Shown: positions 10,999 through 22,498, numbered from the stretch's first letter. The stretch is 64,000 nucleotides of DNA from Armillaria gallica (GCA_037576215.1 JBANDB010000004.1:3410001-3474000); one strand, 5' to 3'. Made by a program: numbers and translations. The notes: generated from the letters alone by a model not told the origin.

Positions 10999-13469
10999 GT
11001 TCGCAAATGGGAGGATGATGCGATGGGAAATTTATTGCCGTACATTTACGTGTTTAAATAAGAGGCCAACGATGCTTGCTGAGCAGACAACGAAGAACAT
11101 TCCAGTGCGTGCTTTCGGCCTTGAAAATTTCTTGGCTCGACAGACTAGGCGTTCCATCGTAAGCGGGGTGAAGATATACCGTAGGGGAGCCGAAGCTGGA
11201 TAGCCATGTTCAACCAGGTTTCTAGCCAATGAGAACGCGTATAATTGCAAATCCACCCCCATGCATGATGGTGAAAATTGTAAATCAGAATATAGTCAAC
11301 GGAAACGGGCTTGAAAATGCGAGCGGGCGGGAGCGCAGCGATGATTTTCTCCATGTGATCGCAATGTCCGCAACACCTGGTCTTGCCAAGTATTTTTGCG
11401 TCGAAAAGCGGGAGCCGTGACGTCGTTCACTTGTTGTTGTTGAACGAAGATGGGGGATAAAGCTCAGGCAAGTGAAATACGTTGACACTGGTCGAAAACA
11501 TGATCAATATTAAACCCGTTCGAAGGTCAATAAAAAGGATTCACGTTGACTTTTCAGAGATTTGGGCCTGGGGATACATCAAGAGTATTCGTCCTCCAAG
11601 TCCACGCCCCCGCCTTCCTGCATTATGATGTTGTCGCTGAAAACTGCGCTGCACAGTTAGACGTAAGCAAGCCAGGCTGTCGTTTCAACATACTTACCTT
11701 CCTTTTGACACGATGCCTCGGAGGGTAGGAATTACTCTGGGATCCAGTAATCGTAACTATCTGATTGGCCCTTGGTCCAGTAGTGTAGAAAGGCCGTTCA
11801 ATTGAGGCTTAATAAGATTCTATATTGTTTACGGGTAAAGAGGTCGCTTCTGTAGATGTTAATGGAGACTTTTCGGAAGGAAACTGGAGAAAGAGCAACG
11901 GTCCGGGTTCCCGTCTTTCGGCAAAAGCCGAAGGTCCAAATATGGAAGCCTTGCTGAGAATAATGGTTGTGTATTGACACCCATGTCGCCACTTGATTTT
12001 TGACGTTATGGCTCGATTTTTCTGCTGATATTGCTATCAAGCATTTGTATTTCCTGCCTACAAGACTCTCAACAATACTTTGGCGGCCAGAATATCCTCA
12101 GGACAAAGACATGTATGACTGCGCATCGAACTGCCAGGAAGACAGGCCACAACGGTCCCATAGTTGGGCGAGGTACTGTATTCATGTCGGAGAACTGGGA
12201 CTAGACGCTATAGTACCAGGTCTTGGTATAGCTGTGCAGCAGACTCAAAGACGCGAAGCCAGCTGTCTCTCACTGAGATATCAGGACGAACCAATCGCAA
12301 ACAAACGGAGGGGCAGTGGCACATTGGTGGGATGAACCGGAACGAGTTATAGTAAGAAGAGCTTGTCCAACCTGCGGAAGATTGCTGATGAAAAAAAGTG
12401 ATAGGTTTCACGGCCTCCCCCTTCTCGCACAGTTCATAGGAGAGGAATATCGCTTGTTTGCCGTCATGAATGCTGCTACACATGCCTCGTTCTAGTTTCA
12501 TCTATCGATGGTTTCCAAAACATCTATGTTTCAGTTAAATGATATGTACCGAGAAGAGAATCTCGTCGTAAGAAGAAATGGCAAGCCAAGATTGTGGTGC
12601 ATATTAAGATATGCGCCTCTCCGATTCGTAAGTGCATTTTCTTTTGGGCGTGTCCTTTCTTTGACTCGCTTTCCACACGCAAGGGTATCCCGTTCACCAG
12701 CGATCGTCGGTAGGCTGGGAATACAGTGGCACTTACTCAGCGATATCAAGCCCATGACAGATTCATGATCCAAATTGAACACTGTTGCTATCGGGGAGCT
12801 CGTGGAATGCAGGAGGCAGATATGGAAGCGCTTCTTCTATCCCTGCCGCCCAGTTATCTCAGTTCAGGGTACCCGTTCTGGGGACCTTCAGTTCTTCTGG
12901 TGCACATTCAGGTGTCCTGCACCGAAACTTTCGCATCCCCCTGAACGGGCACCGTCTACCGCGCGAACGTGGGTGAAACTTGTCATGCAGTTCCACGTCG
13001 GTTGAGATCGGGTCCGGCACCAGCACCTCCTGCTAATTTACGGCTAATGGTCGGTATCGGTTGAACCCATCCGCAATCAGTGGTCGATGCAGCAGCGTGG
13101 CTTCTGGTTCGGACGGATCAATGCCGTTATAAAGTTTCCTTGCCTATCATGCTAACCTGCGTACCCCATCTCCGTCTCTTTTTTGCTTTCTTGCATGCCT
13201 GTTACTACCTTAGGAACCCTGTGTACATTTTTCCTTTCCATAATTTCAATTTCCCCCGCATTTTTCCGCGATTTACCGATCGAGGCAATTTGGTAATCTG
13301 TGGGGTTCGATCATGTGCCTCGGCAGCTGCTGCCGGATGATTCAGTAAGTATACGGTGGAGGTGCGCATTTTCTTCTGGTTTCAACCACCACTGCCACGT
13401 CCTGGCAGTCGTCTTCATCGCCGCCACCTTTGACGTCGTCGTTGCCCCTCGTTCTCATCGTTGCTGACG
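10999..13469. other. Intergenic, nothing recognised
   Basis: About 2.5 kb with only short frames on both strands and no motif-bearing segment. The last 300 bases are CT-rich (13130-13260) and could be the 5' region of the following gene. Confidence 0.5.
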
Positions 13470-14216
13470 ATGGTGAGTCTACCTTCGAGCCATTCACCAG
13501 CCGCACTGACTGCTTTACCTGTTTCCTTTGCGGCCAAGCCTACGCAAGTCCAGACCCGATCCTCTGATACGCTGCCGAGAGGGCCAGAGGGCCTCGATGC
13601 TCACAGTTTCCAGCATGACAACGAGCAGGCGAACAAAATCATTCACATGCAGCACAGGGAGGCATTGAGACTTGCGCTGGGAAGCATTCTCTCGCCTGTG
13701 GGCCATTTCTTCTCTCCACCATTATATCTCGTTGATCAACGGTAGAAACGCCCCCCGAACTCGCGCTCGACGTCTGGCACCGCGAGCCCTGCGCATATCT
13801 ACTACACGACCCACCCGCATTCGCCGTACCCACCTCCGCCTCCGCCTCACTCGACCCCAGCACAAGCAGAGTCGACGAGTCACTATCTCCTCCCTCCGCA
13901 AGGCCACCTTATCTCTCATTCCCATACGCCTTCGCGTTTGTGCCAATCGGTGGGTATCGTATATTGCTGTCGGCTGAAGTTGACGGTGCGATCTGCTTAG
14001 GACTCGGCGACCGACTATCTCTCGTCATCGCAGGCGTCGCCCCGCAGTAGTCCCGGTCCGGACTCCCCAATCGTTCCGCCAAGCCCTACGAGTACCGGTT
14101 CGCCAGCAATTCATGCCCCGGCACCTGGAACCGGCACTCCCAACAAGGCTAAGTTTATTGAGACGCTGCAGTCCAAGAGCGCGTGGGACGCGTTGATCCA
14201 TGGTCCATTCTCTTAA
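13470..14216 (+). CDS. Disordered Pro/Ser-rich protein with a conserved-looking C-terminal motif
   Basis: Proposed exons 13470-13472 (start codon only), 13539-13697, 13746-13949 and 14001-14216; 193 aa. The introns are GTGAGT...CAAG, GTGGGC...GTAG and GTGGGT...TTAG, all phase 0. The second exon has a helical segment NKIIHMQHREALRLALG. The middle is Ser/Thr/Pro/His-rich with a run of prolines. The last exon ends in KFIETLQSKSAWDALIHG, an amphipathic helix that looks conserved against the disordered rest. The composition resembles fungal regulatory proteins, but I do not recognise the family. The exons are joined in the only register that avoids stops. The first exon is the weakest part: the start could lie further upstream. 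Confidence 0.6.
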
Positions 14217-14530
14217 GGTTGGTAGTTAGGTATTGTATCTTATGTATTCTATGTGTATGCAATTTTTATCGTTAAAGCTAGAAATAATATGAATTTCTAG
14301 CTGAATACTCTGCACTTTCTGAAAATAGTTTCAGGCTATGCGGTGGGTTGGGGCACTGCCTTGTATCTGTTCTAAGTGGCTCCATCCGGGCAATAACGGA
14401 TTGAACAAAGGTTGCTGTTGACATCGAGGCAGACAAAGGCCAATCAGTGACCAACCATACGTGAATGCACATTGCACGCTTACTGAAAGCCGACGACGGC
14501 AAATCACGTGTATCGCGTCGCGTCGCGTCC

Positions 14531-14538
14531 GAGTCGTT
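14531..14538. repeat. Left target-site duplication of the MITE
   Basis: The 8 bases GAGTCGTT are repeated exactly at 14941-14948 on the other side of the element. Confidence 0.9.
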
Positions 14539-14940
14539 CAAGGGGGCCCGAAAAATAAAATTTATTACATGAGGTCGGTTTCTAGTGTAATTTGACCTGA
14601 AAAGTCCAAAAATGCAGTCTCCGAAGGCTGCCGGGGCATGGCTAGCAAGCTATACGGCGATCAATTTATTGCCTTATAAGGCGTGGGAATTTCTATATAA
14701 GGCAATTTCAAATAGAGGTTGGTTCAAAAAAAAATCCGGCAAAAATCATAATATGCTTAGAATCTCCTAAAACATCATCTTCAATAAGTAGAATCCCCCT
14801 TCTTTTTTAAAGGACAAAATGGTCAACAACTCCTCAGTTTGAACTTTTCTCATCTTCTAATGTTCATTTTTAGACTTTTCAGGCTAAATTATGCTAGGAA
14901 TTGACCTCATGTAATAAATTTTATTTTTCGGGCCCCCTTG
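14539..14940. mobile_element. hAT-type MITE with 38-bp terminal inverted repeats
   Basis: The 402-bp element begins CAAGGGGGCCCG and ends with its reverse complement. The terminal inverted repeats, 14539-14576 and 14903-14940, match perfectly over 38 bp. Flanking 8-bp direct repeats (GAGTCGTT) are the target-site duplication expected for hAT transposases, and the termini fit the loose hAT consensus. The interior is AT-rich with no coding capacity, so it must have been moved in trans by a transposase encoded elsewhere. Perfect repeats and duplication suggest recent insertion. Confidence 0.92.
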
Positions 14941-14948
14941 GAGTCGTT
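14941..14948. repeat. Right target-site duplication of the MITE
   Basis: GAGTCGTT, identical to 14531-14538. Confidence 0.9.
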
Positions 14949-15496
14949 TTAAAATTAGTAATCAATAATCATATCATCGCATGGACAAGTTTATGAATTT
15001 TGCTCGCTCAAACTCTCTCCCTTACACAATGATGCACGGTAAGTGCCCTAATTGAATGCCCACTGTTCCGTGTTGTGATTATTTAATAATGTTTCTGTTA
15101 ACAATAAAGCAACTGTGAATGCAGCGTAAGAAATAAGTATGAAAGATAATAAAAACGGTATAGTAGTGAATGGCTGAGGTGCAAAGAGGGGGCAATCGGC
15201 AGGTATAAGCGATGAAAGAAAGGAGGTAGTAATCTAATTATAGTATGTAAGTTCAATAACGAAGTAGAAAGGATACCGGTAACGGGTTAGGCTGAATGCT
15301 TAATAGTTTCTTTTGAATATATACTAATTTCTCAAGACAAGAACTGAAGAACTCGAAGAACCCAAGCTTGCGCTCAACCAAGCCATTGAAGAGGGAGAGG
15401 ACCCTGGGGAGCAAAAAATGGGCCATCCTTCACGCATCCGAGTTGTTGCCATCCTCGTCAGAGTCAAGCTGCTGTGATGCTTCAGAAAATCGATTG
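14949..15496. other. AT-rich intergenic stretch
   Basis: No coding signal between the MITE and the 3' end of the minus-strand gene. An alternative reading of that gene's last exon could extend to 15430. Confidence 0.5.
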
Positions 15497-16760
15497 TCAG
15501 AAATAAGACTGTTCACATACAATCTCTTTCCCATCATCGTCGAGCTCGTCCCATGGGCGAGGAAATCTGGAAAGACAGCTATTGATGAACGTTTGCTTTG
15601 AGAATAAAAGCTACCCACTCTTTGGTCAGGATTTCTTCTCCCCGCGTGACCGGACCGCTTCGTAAGGCTTTCAAACGGTACATAGGAACGAAGCTATCGC
15701 AATCTGCACTCTTTGCTCCCTGCCACACCGAGCCCGATGCCGTGCTACTTGAGACGTTAAATCCAACATTGGCTGATGCACTAATAGCTGGTGCTACTGG
15801 AATCGGAATACTCGCAGTGGCAGTCACACCCACACTACGCTTCCCTGCCATATGAGAGTGATTAAAGATGCGATCATGCGGTACACACAGATGACAGGTA
15901 ACCTTTGTGGTTCATACGAAGCTCATATTGACTGCAAGTATACGTTTCCGTGACGATGCCCTTAGCCTTGAAGAGCGGTATGCTCTCGAGCTTTCGGACC
16001 CAAGTCTCGACAATGGGAAGCATCGAATATTTGACGCCGCGCATGCACAGCAGAACACCGCGCCCAGTGTCGAATTGAAATTGGGCGTCCACATTGCCCT
16101 CTACCGCCCCAGTTGATCCTCTGTCCCGGGTCAGTACGAGATGATAGAAGAGACTGGGGGGAACCTACCCTCCGACGCCGAAGGGAAGGTCGATTCGCCT
16201 GACGTTGTTCGTGCACCTGAAAATGCATTCCATGGCGGTAGTGTTTCGAGGATCGTCCCTGTTGTACTCGGCCATAACGTCCTTTGATTCGGCGTGCTCG
16301 AATATGTTCCCTTCGCGTTGAAAACCCCCGGTTTTCTTGTCAAGAGTTCCAAAGTCACCTATCTGACCACAGCATTAGGGTAGGCACTTGATCTCGCATT
16401 CAACGAGATCACTTACCATGATAGGTAGACCGTTGGGATTTAGATATTCGTGGTTGATCTTCCAAAAGAGGTCGATGCACTTTCTCTGCTCAGTGCGAGA
16501 GTTACCTGGAATCCACATTGTCGCCAGTAATCGGAATAGATGGGAGATGGTGGGATGGATTACGGCACTCCATGAAAGGCCGTGATGTTCTTCGCTGAGT
16601 TGTGCTGTAGAACCAGAAAGGACAAGCCCGTGACAGAAGTCTAGAATTACTATTAGTAGTTGCCGGTGGAGTCCTGGGCCGTGTTTGCTGTTATGTCGCC
16701 CGCTACCACCACAGCACGAAGAAAATTCTTTGGGTGATAGGCGCTTGTTCCATCCCAGCG
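15497..16760 (-). CDS. Beta-strand-rich protein of unknown function, head-to-head with the CHAT protease
   Basis: Exons on the minus strand: about 16760-16417 (5' end unresolved), 16362-16169, 16120-15903, 15844 to about 15600, and a last piece ending at 15497. The first three junctions have clean GT-AG ends (GTAAGT...CAG, GTAGGT...CAG, GTTACC...CAG) with matching phases. The N-terminal part is helical (HLFRLLATMWIPGNSRTEQ). From IGDFGTLDKKTGGF on it is dominated by alternating beta-like segments: a TGRGVLLCM strand, then KGIVTETYTCSQYEL, then ATASIPIPVAPAISASANVG and FVPMYRLKAL. The end is acidic (PRPWDELDDDGKEIV). The last junction could not be placed in one register, so a small frameshift or missed intron is possible. 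I recall similar uncharacterised mushroom proteins. The VTE-strand followed by a Pro/Ala/Ser-rich strand loosely recalls gasdermin N-domains, but this is a hypothesis. The 5' ends of this gene and the CHAT gene are adjacent. Confidence 0.6.
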
Positions 16761-17182
16761 TTTATCGCCATCAAGGAGCGTGTTTTACACGCAGAGACTT
16801 GTGGTGACTAACCCTTTCTCCTGCAACGATCATGGTACGACTTGAGCTGTCGATTGCAATCCATCACTGACTGGAAGCTGTAAACTTTAGGATCATACAG
16901 AGGACACTACCTTCGTTAACGAAATATTAACTACTCGTGAGGATGGCATGGTGAGCATATCCCTTTTCCCTGTAAAGGCTCCTTATGTTGACAATGATAT
17001 GAAAGCCAACGTTCCAGGTAAACCGTTTGCGAGCACTTGTGCACACCTAATCATCGGGATGGTTCCGCCAGTGGAATATTCAATACCCTGAGAGCCTTCG
17101 GCGAGAATTACTCGCCCAAGGAATGGTGAGTTGGCTTTTCTGTGTAAAAACTCGGCTTTTAACACGATTGTCCTGATTATAG
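16759..17182 (+). other. Possible upstream exons of the CHAT gene
   Basis: Three short open segments, 16759-16803, 16891-16950 and 17072-17125, are separated by introns with canonical ends (GTGACT...TTAG, GTGAGC...CCAG, GTGAGT...TATAG). All are phase 0 and read in frame into the exon at 17183-17356. They would add RLSPSRSVFYTQRLV, DHTEDTTFVNEILTTREDGM and WNIQYPESLRRELLAQGM to the N-terminus. The first overlaps the presumed 5' end of the opposite-strand gene, so it is the least certain. Confidence 0.45.
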
Positions 17183-17203
17183 ACAGAGGCTGAGTGGGAC
17201 GAA

Positions 17204-20200
17204 ATGCAAGAAAACGTGGGGTTATCGACGTGTGTTCAGCCTTCTACTATCTCACATCTTCATATCCAGGCTAATAGGATTTTGAATGGACCGGAAGCAA
17301 CCAATCTCTTTAGCGGCTCGATGTCGACATCGGACGAACAGATAATTCCTGCTCGAGTGAGTGACATGACAGACTTCCAAAGTCGTTGAGTCCTGCGCTT
17401 ATCATGTTTTCAGTTCGCTTTGATGGAGGACGAACAAAGGAATGAAGATGAAAGTGAAGGAGATGAAGACGAGGAGTTCTTCTCAGCACTCTCCTGTCAG
17501 ACGGATGTATCTGATACTCTTCAAGAGGAAGCCCTTATAGTCAGTCCCTACATTCGCTTCCACAAGCTACTATATTTCATGTTCTATCAGATATCACAAG
17601 GTAACGAAAACTCGTCGATACCGGGGAGCCCTTCCAGTGCTTCGCAAGAACTCGACGACGACACTTATATCGATACTCTCATTTATGGTATTGCTGTAGC
17701 TCGGGGAGCGCTTAGGGACTTGAAGCATGCCACGTTGGACGATGCCAGATGGTCCAGCTTTGTGGAAGACTGTGATGGCGTTAACAATCAGGTCACAACG
17801 CATCTGACGAAAGATTTGGCGCCTTGGTACTTATCCTTTGCCTCTCTCTACACGATGGCATTGTACAGGCATTCAGAGACATCCAACTCCCACCGCGCGA
17901 CCGATCTAGATCGTCTTGTTGATTTCGGCGAATCTGCAATTTCCGCTGTAGAGCGGTGTTCTCCTGCAGCTCCGGATATAGCCGCCATCCATCACAATGT
18001 AGGAAACGGATATTATCTACGGAGCCGTAACACTGGTGGCGACGATATAGATCGTGCCATTAAACACTTCGAGCTTGCGATCGCCATGGGGAGTAGAGCT
18101 CCAGGTGGCATGGCGATGTTCCTAACGTGCTCCGCCCGTGCTCTCGCAAGCCGATACGAAGCATCCCATAATTTTGAGGACCTGCAGTCTGCCATTGACA
18201 AGAACGAAGGAGCGCTCTCCCTTGTGTCTTCTGATGATCCCACCCTCGATAACACTCGTGCTATCTGCCTCATCAACGGGGGGAATCTGCTCATTCATCG
18301 ATACGACAGATCCCTTCAGCGCGACATTGGATACTTGGAGAAAGCGATCTCGTATCTCCAGGAAGCCCTTCAATTACGAGAACAGGAAGATTCTGACACG
18401 TCACGCCCTTTGCAGGCTCTCGGGAACGCTAAACTCAGATATTTCTTCAGAACTCTGAGCGCACCGAGTCTTGCGGGTGCAGTCGATTGCTTTGGAAAAG
18501 CAACCTTTGTCGGCGAGGGCCATGTATCATTTCCCTTGATCGCCCACAATCTTGCGCTTGGACATGTCATTTCCCATTTCTTCTCGCGAAAGCCCGACTC
18601 AAATCAAGGTAGCGCTGATCTTGCCAAAGCCATCATGTGGATAGAGAGGGCTTTGAAGTACCGTCCCTTCCCACACGCCCACCGGCCATCATCTCTACTC
18701 ATTTACAGCTGGTGCTTGCTTGAGGTTCTGCAGACTCCTTCAATATTCCAGGAGTCGCACCTGCAGAAACTCGAATCAAGTTTGCAGGAGCTTGAGAAAG
18801 GCGATACAACGGCCGTGGCGACCGCGCTGAAGCACAGGGCATGTCTAGCGACGAGGCGGTACAACGAGACAAGGGATCCCAAGTATCTTGTCGATTCCCT
18901 ACAATATAGTGAGGCTGCCATGAAGACCGCACAGGATTTCCACCACGGACAGTACCCCTTTTCGCCTCTTGATATCTGCGAAGTGGCCGGGATGCGTCTG
19001 CAAGTCTTGAAACTGAAGGACAATGATGCCGCAGTCAAGAGACAGATCGACCAAGCCTTTGAATCCTTCGAGCATGCATCCAGCCTGTCTGCCTCCAGCT
19101 GTGATATCATGGACCAGCTCTCGATTGCTTCCGTATGGGTTTCGCAGGCTTTGGAGATAGAACACCACTCCGTGGCCGTCGCTTATCCTGTCCTATTGCG
19201 CATTCTTCGTGGTTGCATAAACCTTAACCCGGCAATCGAAGTCAGACACGCCATAGCAGAGATCCTCAGACCTATATCCCCTGCTGATGTTGCCGCCGCT
19301 ATCATGGGATCCAGCAATCCGAACCTTGCGGAGGCCGTCGAGCTCCTCGAATACGGTAGGGACATTGTCCTTTCCCACATCCGCGCCATGAGGCGGAATG
19401 ACGAGCGCATTCGCAACCTAGAAAGTATGGATTCAGAGGCTGTGGTTCGTTTTGAGGCTGTCTGCAAGCAGCTAGACCGCAACATTCACGGGCTGTTTCT
19501 GTCCAGCGGTTGGAAGTGGACTTCGGCGTTTGTCCCCGGCGAAGTCGCAGACATGAAAACTCCGTTGACGTGGGAGGATTTTCTTCAGAGACATAGTAGT
19601 GACATGCAGGAGAGGGAAGCGATGTCCGCGCAGCTTCAGAGCAAAGACATCCCTCCCATTGACTCTTCCCCCTCTTATGCCGAACTCAAACAGGCAGCAA
19701 ACGGCGGAACCGTCATCATATTCAATTTCAGCAAACACGGGTGTGATGCCCTCATCATTGTCGAGGGGAAAGAATCACCTGTTCGAGTCTCGCTGGGAGG
19801 AGAAAAGGGATATCAGTATTTCGTATCGCTCGCCAGTGCGCTTGGGGACTATTTGAAACTCGACGATACCGCCGAATCGGACAAGAAGCTTCAGAAAGTC
19901 TTGAAGGTGCTGTGGAGTAAAGCTGTTGAGCCTGTGACGAAGGAACTGAAGGCGCTGGGTGTCGAAATTGGGTCGCGACTCTGGTTGTTACCAACCGGTT
20001 TAGCACGCCTCTTTCCCCTGCATGCCGCTGGTCCTTATAAACGCAAGGGATTCGACCCTTCAGATCTTTCCTCGTTATACGCGATCTCCTACATCTCGAC
20101 GCTTGGCACCCTTTTGACAGCAAAGGCGTCGCGCACCCTTGATGAACCTCCCTCAGTTTTATTCATAGGAGACGATGGGGAAGGCAATCCAGCGGTTGAA

Positions 20201-20755
20201 GAGTTGCCCTATGTGAAAATAGAAAGAGACATGATTGCGAAAGAGTTCGGAGACCGAGCCACCTGCCTGTTCGGGGAGCAAGCGACACTCGACGCTGTGC
20301 TGGTGAACCTGCCTACACATCTATGGGTCCACTTTGGTTGCCATGGCACGTTTGATTCCATTAGACCGTTTCAATCGTGTTTCATCCTCAATAGAGGACA
20401 GAAGCTCACTCTACCAGAAATCATGTGTTCTCGTTCGCCCCAAGGAGAATTCGCATTTTATTCTGCTTGCAATACTGCTAGTTCCCCCGACAAAATGTCC
20501 GGTGAAGTCGTCAATCTTGCTTCGGCTATGGAGATTTGTGGCTTCCGAAGCGTGGTTGGGACTCTGTACCCTATTCACGACGATTTCGCTGCCGATGTAT
20601 GTCGGGAATTCTACAAGGGTGCGAGGTCCAGAGGTTGGACGGACGCTGCGTACAGTCTCAAGGACTGTATACTGGAGCTGAGAAGGAAGATGTGGGAGGA
20701 GGCAGAGGAATTGGGTATTCGCAAGTGGATTGCATATATTCATATTGGGGTTTAG
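17204..20755 (+). CDS. TPR-CHAT caspase-like protease
   Basis: Coding exons 17204-17356 (open from 17183) and 17414-20755, joined by a GTGAGT...TTTTCAG intron in phase 0; 1164 aa from the ATG at 17204, with further exons possible upstream. The N-terminal region is acidic (EDESEGDEDEEFF). Residues about 150-650 form a long helical array of degenerate TPR-like repeats (for example DIDRAIKHFELAIAMGSRA and RDIGYLEKAISYLQEALQLR). The C-terminal 300 residues are a CHAT domain: VHFGCHGTFD supplies the catalytic His (about 1028) and EFAFYSACNTASSP the catalytic Cys (about 1070), followed by SVVGTLYPIHDDFAADVCREFY. Both dyad residues are intact. CHAT proteases are caspase relatives; TPR-CHAT proteins are common in mushrooms, probably acting as regulated proteases whose repeats sense a trigger. 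The substrate is unknown, and the divergent neighbour is the natural candidate. There are no internal stops in 3.3 kb. Confidence 0.93.
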
Positions 20756-21254
20756 CCGTTTAATTGAGGTTAGGCAGTGAAAATGATGTTGATTTGATCG
20801 CGGTTTTGATCAACCAAACGTGTTGACTAACATTGTGGTACCAGAAATTGTTCATAGGCCAGTTTTGCGCTGCTCTACGAGACCAATGCTTGTCGAACAC
20901 AAACGCAAAGAATCTTGTTGAGCGGGGTACCCAAACTATGAGTAGAATCATCAGCACACGGTGCAGCGACTGATAAAGATCTCTTACAGTTCTTAAATTA
21001 GGTCGTGCCGATGTGATGTTTGATATTTTGGGAGTATTTCTGTCAGCGTAGGGACGGCTGCCGTTCTGACGCGTCGCATCTTGGTCTGTAGATAGGTCTT
21101 TTATATATAGAAGACGGATATCCGGGTAAATTGCTGCCAGCACCACGCAACCATGCACTGAAACAAAAAATCAGCGATGATGGCTTTCAAATGCAATGAT
21201 AACTGACCATCATATCAAAGACTGCCGTCCCCAACGCGTTGAGTCACTATCAAC
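20756..21254. other. Intergenic, nothing certain
   Basis: A 132-codon minus-strand frame (21158-20760) is open but has no motif or intron support. I treat it as chance. The last part should hold the promoter of the OYE-like gene at 21255. Confidence 0.4.
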
Positions 21255-22498
21255 ATGTCTTCTAAACTATTCCAGCCAGTCAAGGTCGGAAAAATGACCC
21301 TTCAGAACCGGGTTGTCCTCGCGCCTATGTCACGCATGAGAGCGTCAAAGGCGCACGTACCGCACCTCCCGATCGTAAAGGACTATTATGTCCAACGAGC
21401 GTACACGCCAGGAACATTCCTGGTCTCCGAAGCGACGTTCATTGCAGCCAAAGCTGGCGGTATGGACCACGCTCCCGGCATATGGAGCGACGAGCAGATA
21501 GAAGTATGGAAACAGGCGCGTATCCACGTTTGCCTCCTGTATTCCCCTTATCTAAATTTCACCAGATCACGGATGCTGTCCACGAAAGGGGATGCTTCAT
21601 ATATTGCCAACTGTGGGCTCTAGGACGAGCAGGGATTCCTGAAATCCTCGGCAGGAAGGATTTCCGTACGTCTCTGCGTCAGACGTTCCCTTGACGGGCC
21701 GTTCCCGCGCACCGCGACCTCTCACAGTGGACGAGATCAAGGAGTACTCTGGGATATATGCGCAGGCGGCGTTGAATGCTGTGAAAGCAGGTTTTGACGG
21801 CGTTGAGATCAACGGAGCACACGGCCACCTCTTGGATCAGTTTACTCGCGACGCGGCGAATACCCGGACAGATGAATACGGAGGGAGTATCGAGAACAGG
21901 GTGAGGTTCCCATTGGAGGTCATCGAGGCCGTCGTGAAGGCGGTGGGTGCAGACCGAACGGCGTACAGGATAAGTCCGTGGAATGGCTTCCAAGGTACGT
22001 TCTTGACTACATTCAAGTTGGGAAAATGCTGAATGGACGTCAGATATGAACATGAAGGAGCCAAAGCCAACATTTGCGCACCTCGTCTCGCAGATCAAGA
22101 CCCAGCATCCCGACCTTGCCTACCTCCACATTATCGAGCCTCGTATTTTCGGCAATTTCGACCGCGAGACCGTCAGCGCCGACGAAGAGAACGACTTTAT
22201 TCGGGAAATATGGGCGCCCAAGATGCTTATCGCTGCAGGGGGGTACAACAGGCAGACCGCCATGGAAGCTGCCGACAAGACCAGCGATTTGATTGCCTTT
22301 GGAAGGCACTTTGTTTCGAACGTGAGCGTCGACAACCGTTCTCTTTCTTCAATGAAAATCATTAATGTTTTTCTTTAGCCCGACCTGGTACTCAGACTGC
22401 AAAAAGACGTACCGTTCAACCCGTACAAAAGAGAGTTGTTCTATCTTGCAGACTACCGCCCAGATGGATATACTGACTATCCTTTTGCTGAAGCATAG
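21255..22498 (+). pseudogene. Old-yellow-enzyme (NADH:flavin oxidoreductase) gene, apparently decayed
   Basis: Exons 21255-21515, 21566-21994, 22044-22321 and 22379-22498 encode an FMN-dependent ene-reductase-type TIM barrel of about 360 aa: LFQPVKVGKMTLQNRVVLAP at the N-terminus, CQLWALGRAG, ASDVPLTGRSRAP, then TRTDEYGGSIENRVRF and IAAGGYNRQTAMEAA near the C-terminus. Introns 2 and 3 are normal (GTACGT...CAG, GTGAGC...TAG). Three oddities suggest loss of function. Intron 1 needs a GC donor (CAG|GCGCGT). One base is missing at about 21664, between GRKDF and PYVSASDVP. The catalytic His-X-X-Asn pair, normally EIHGANGY, reads EINGAHGH, so the His and the Tyr proton donor are replaced. It may also be a divergent functional gene with one sequence error. 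Confidence 0.75.

Noticed and set aside
17594..20743. Numerous 60-135-codon antisense frames across the CHAT gene
   Set aside because: Shadows of a long real coding exon; none has an independent motif.
20760..21158. Minus-strand 132-codon frame
   Set aside because: No family resemblance or splice support; compatible with chance in a 500-base spacer.
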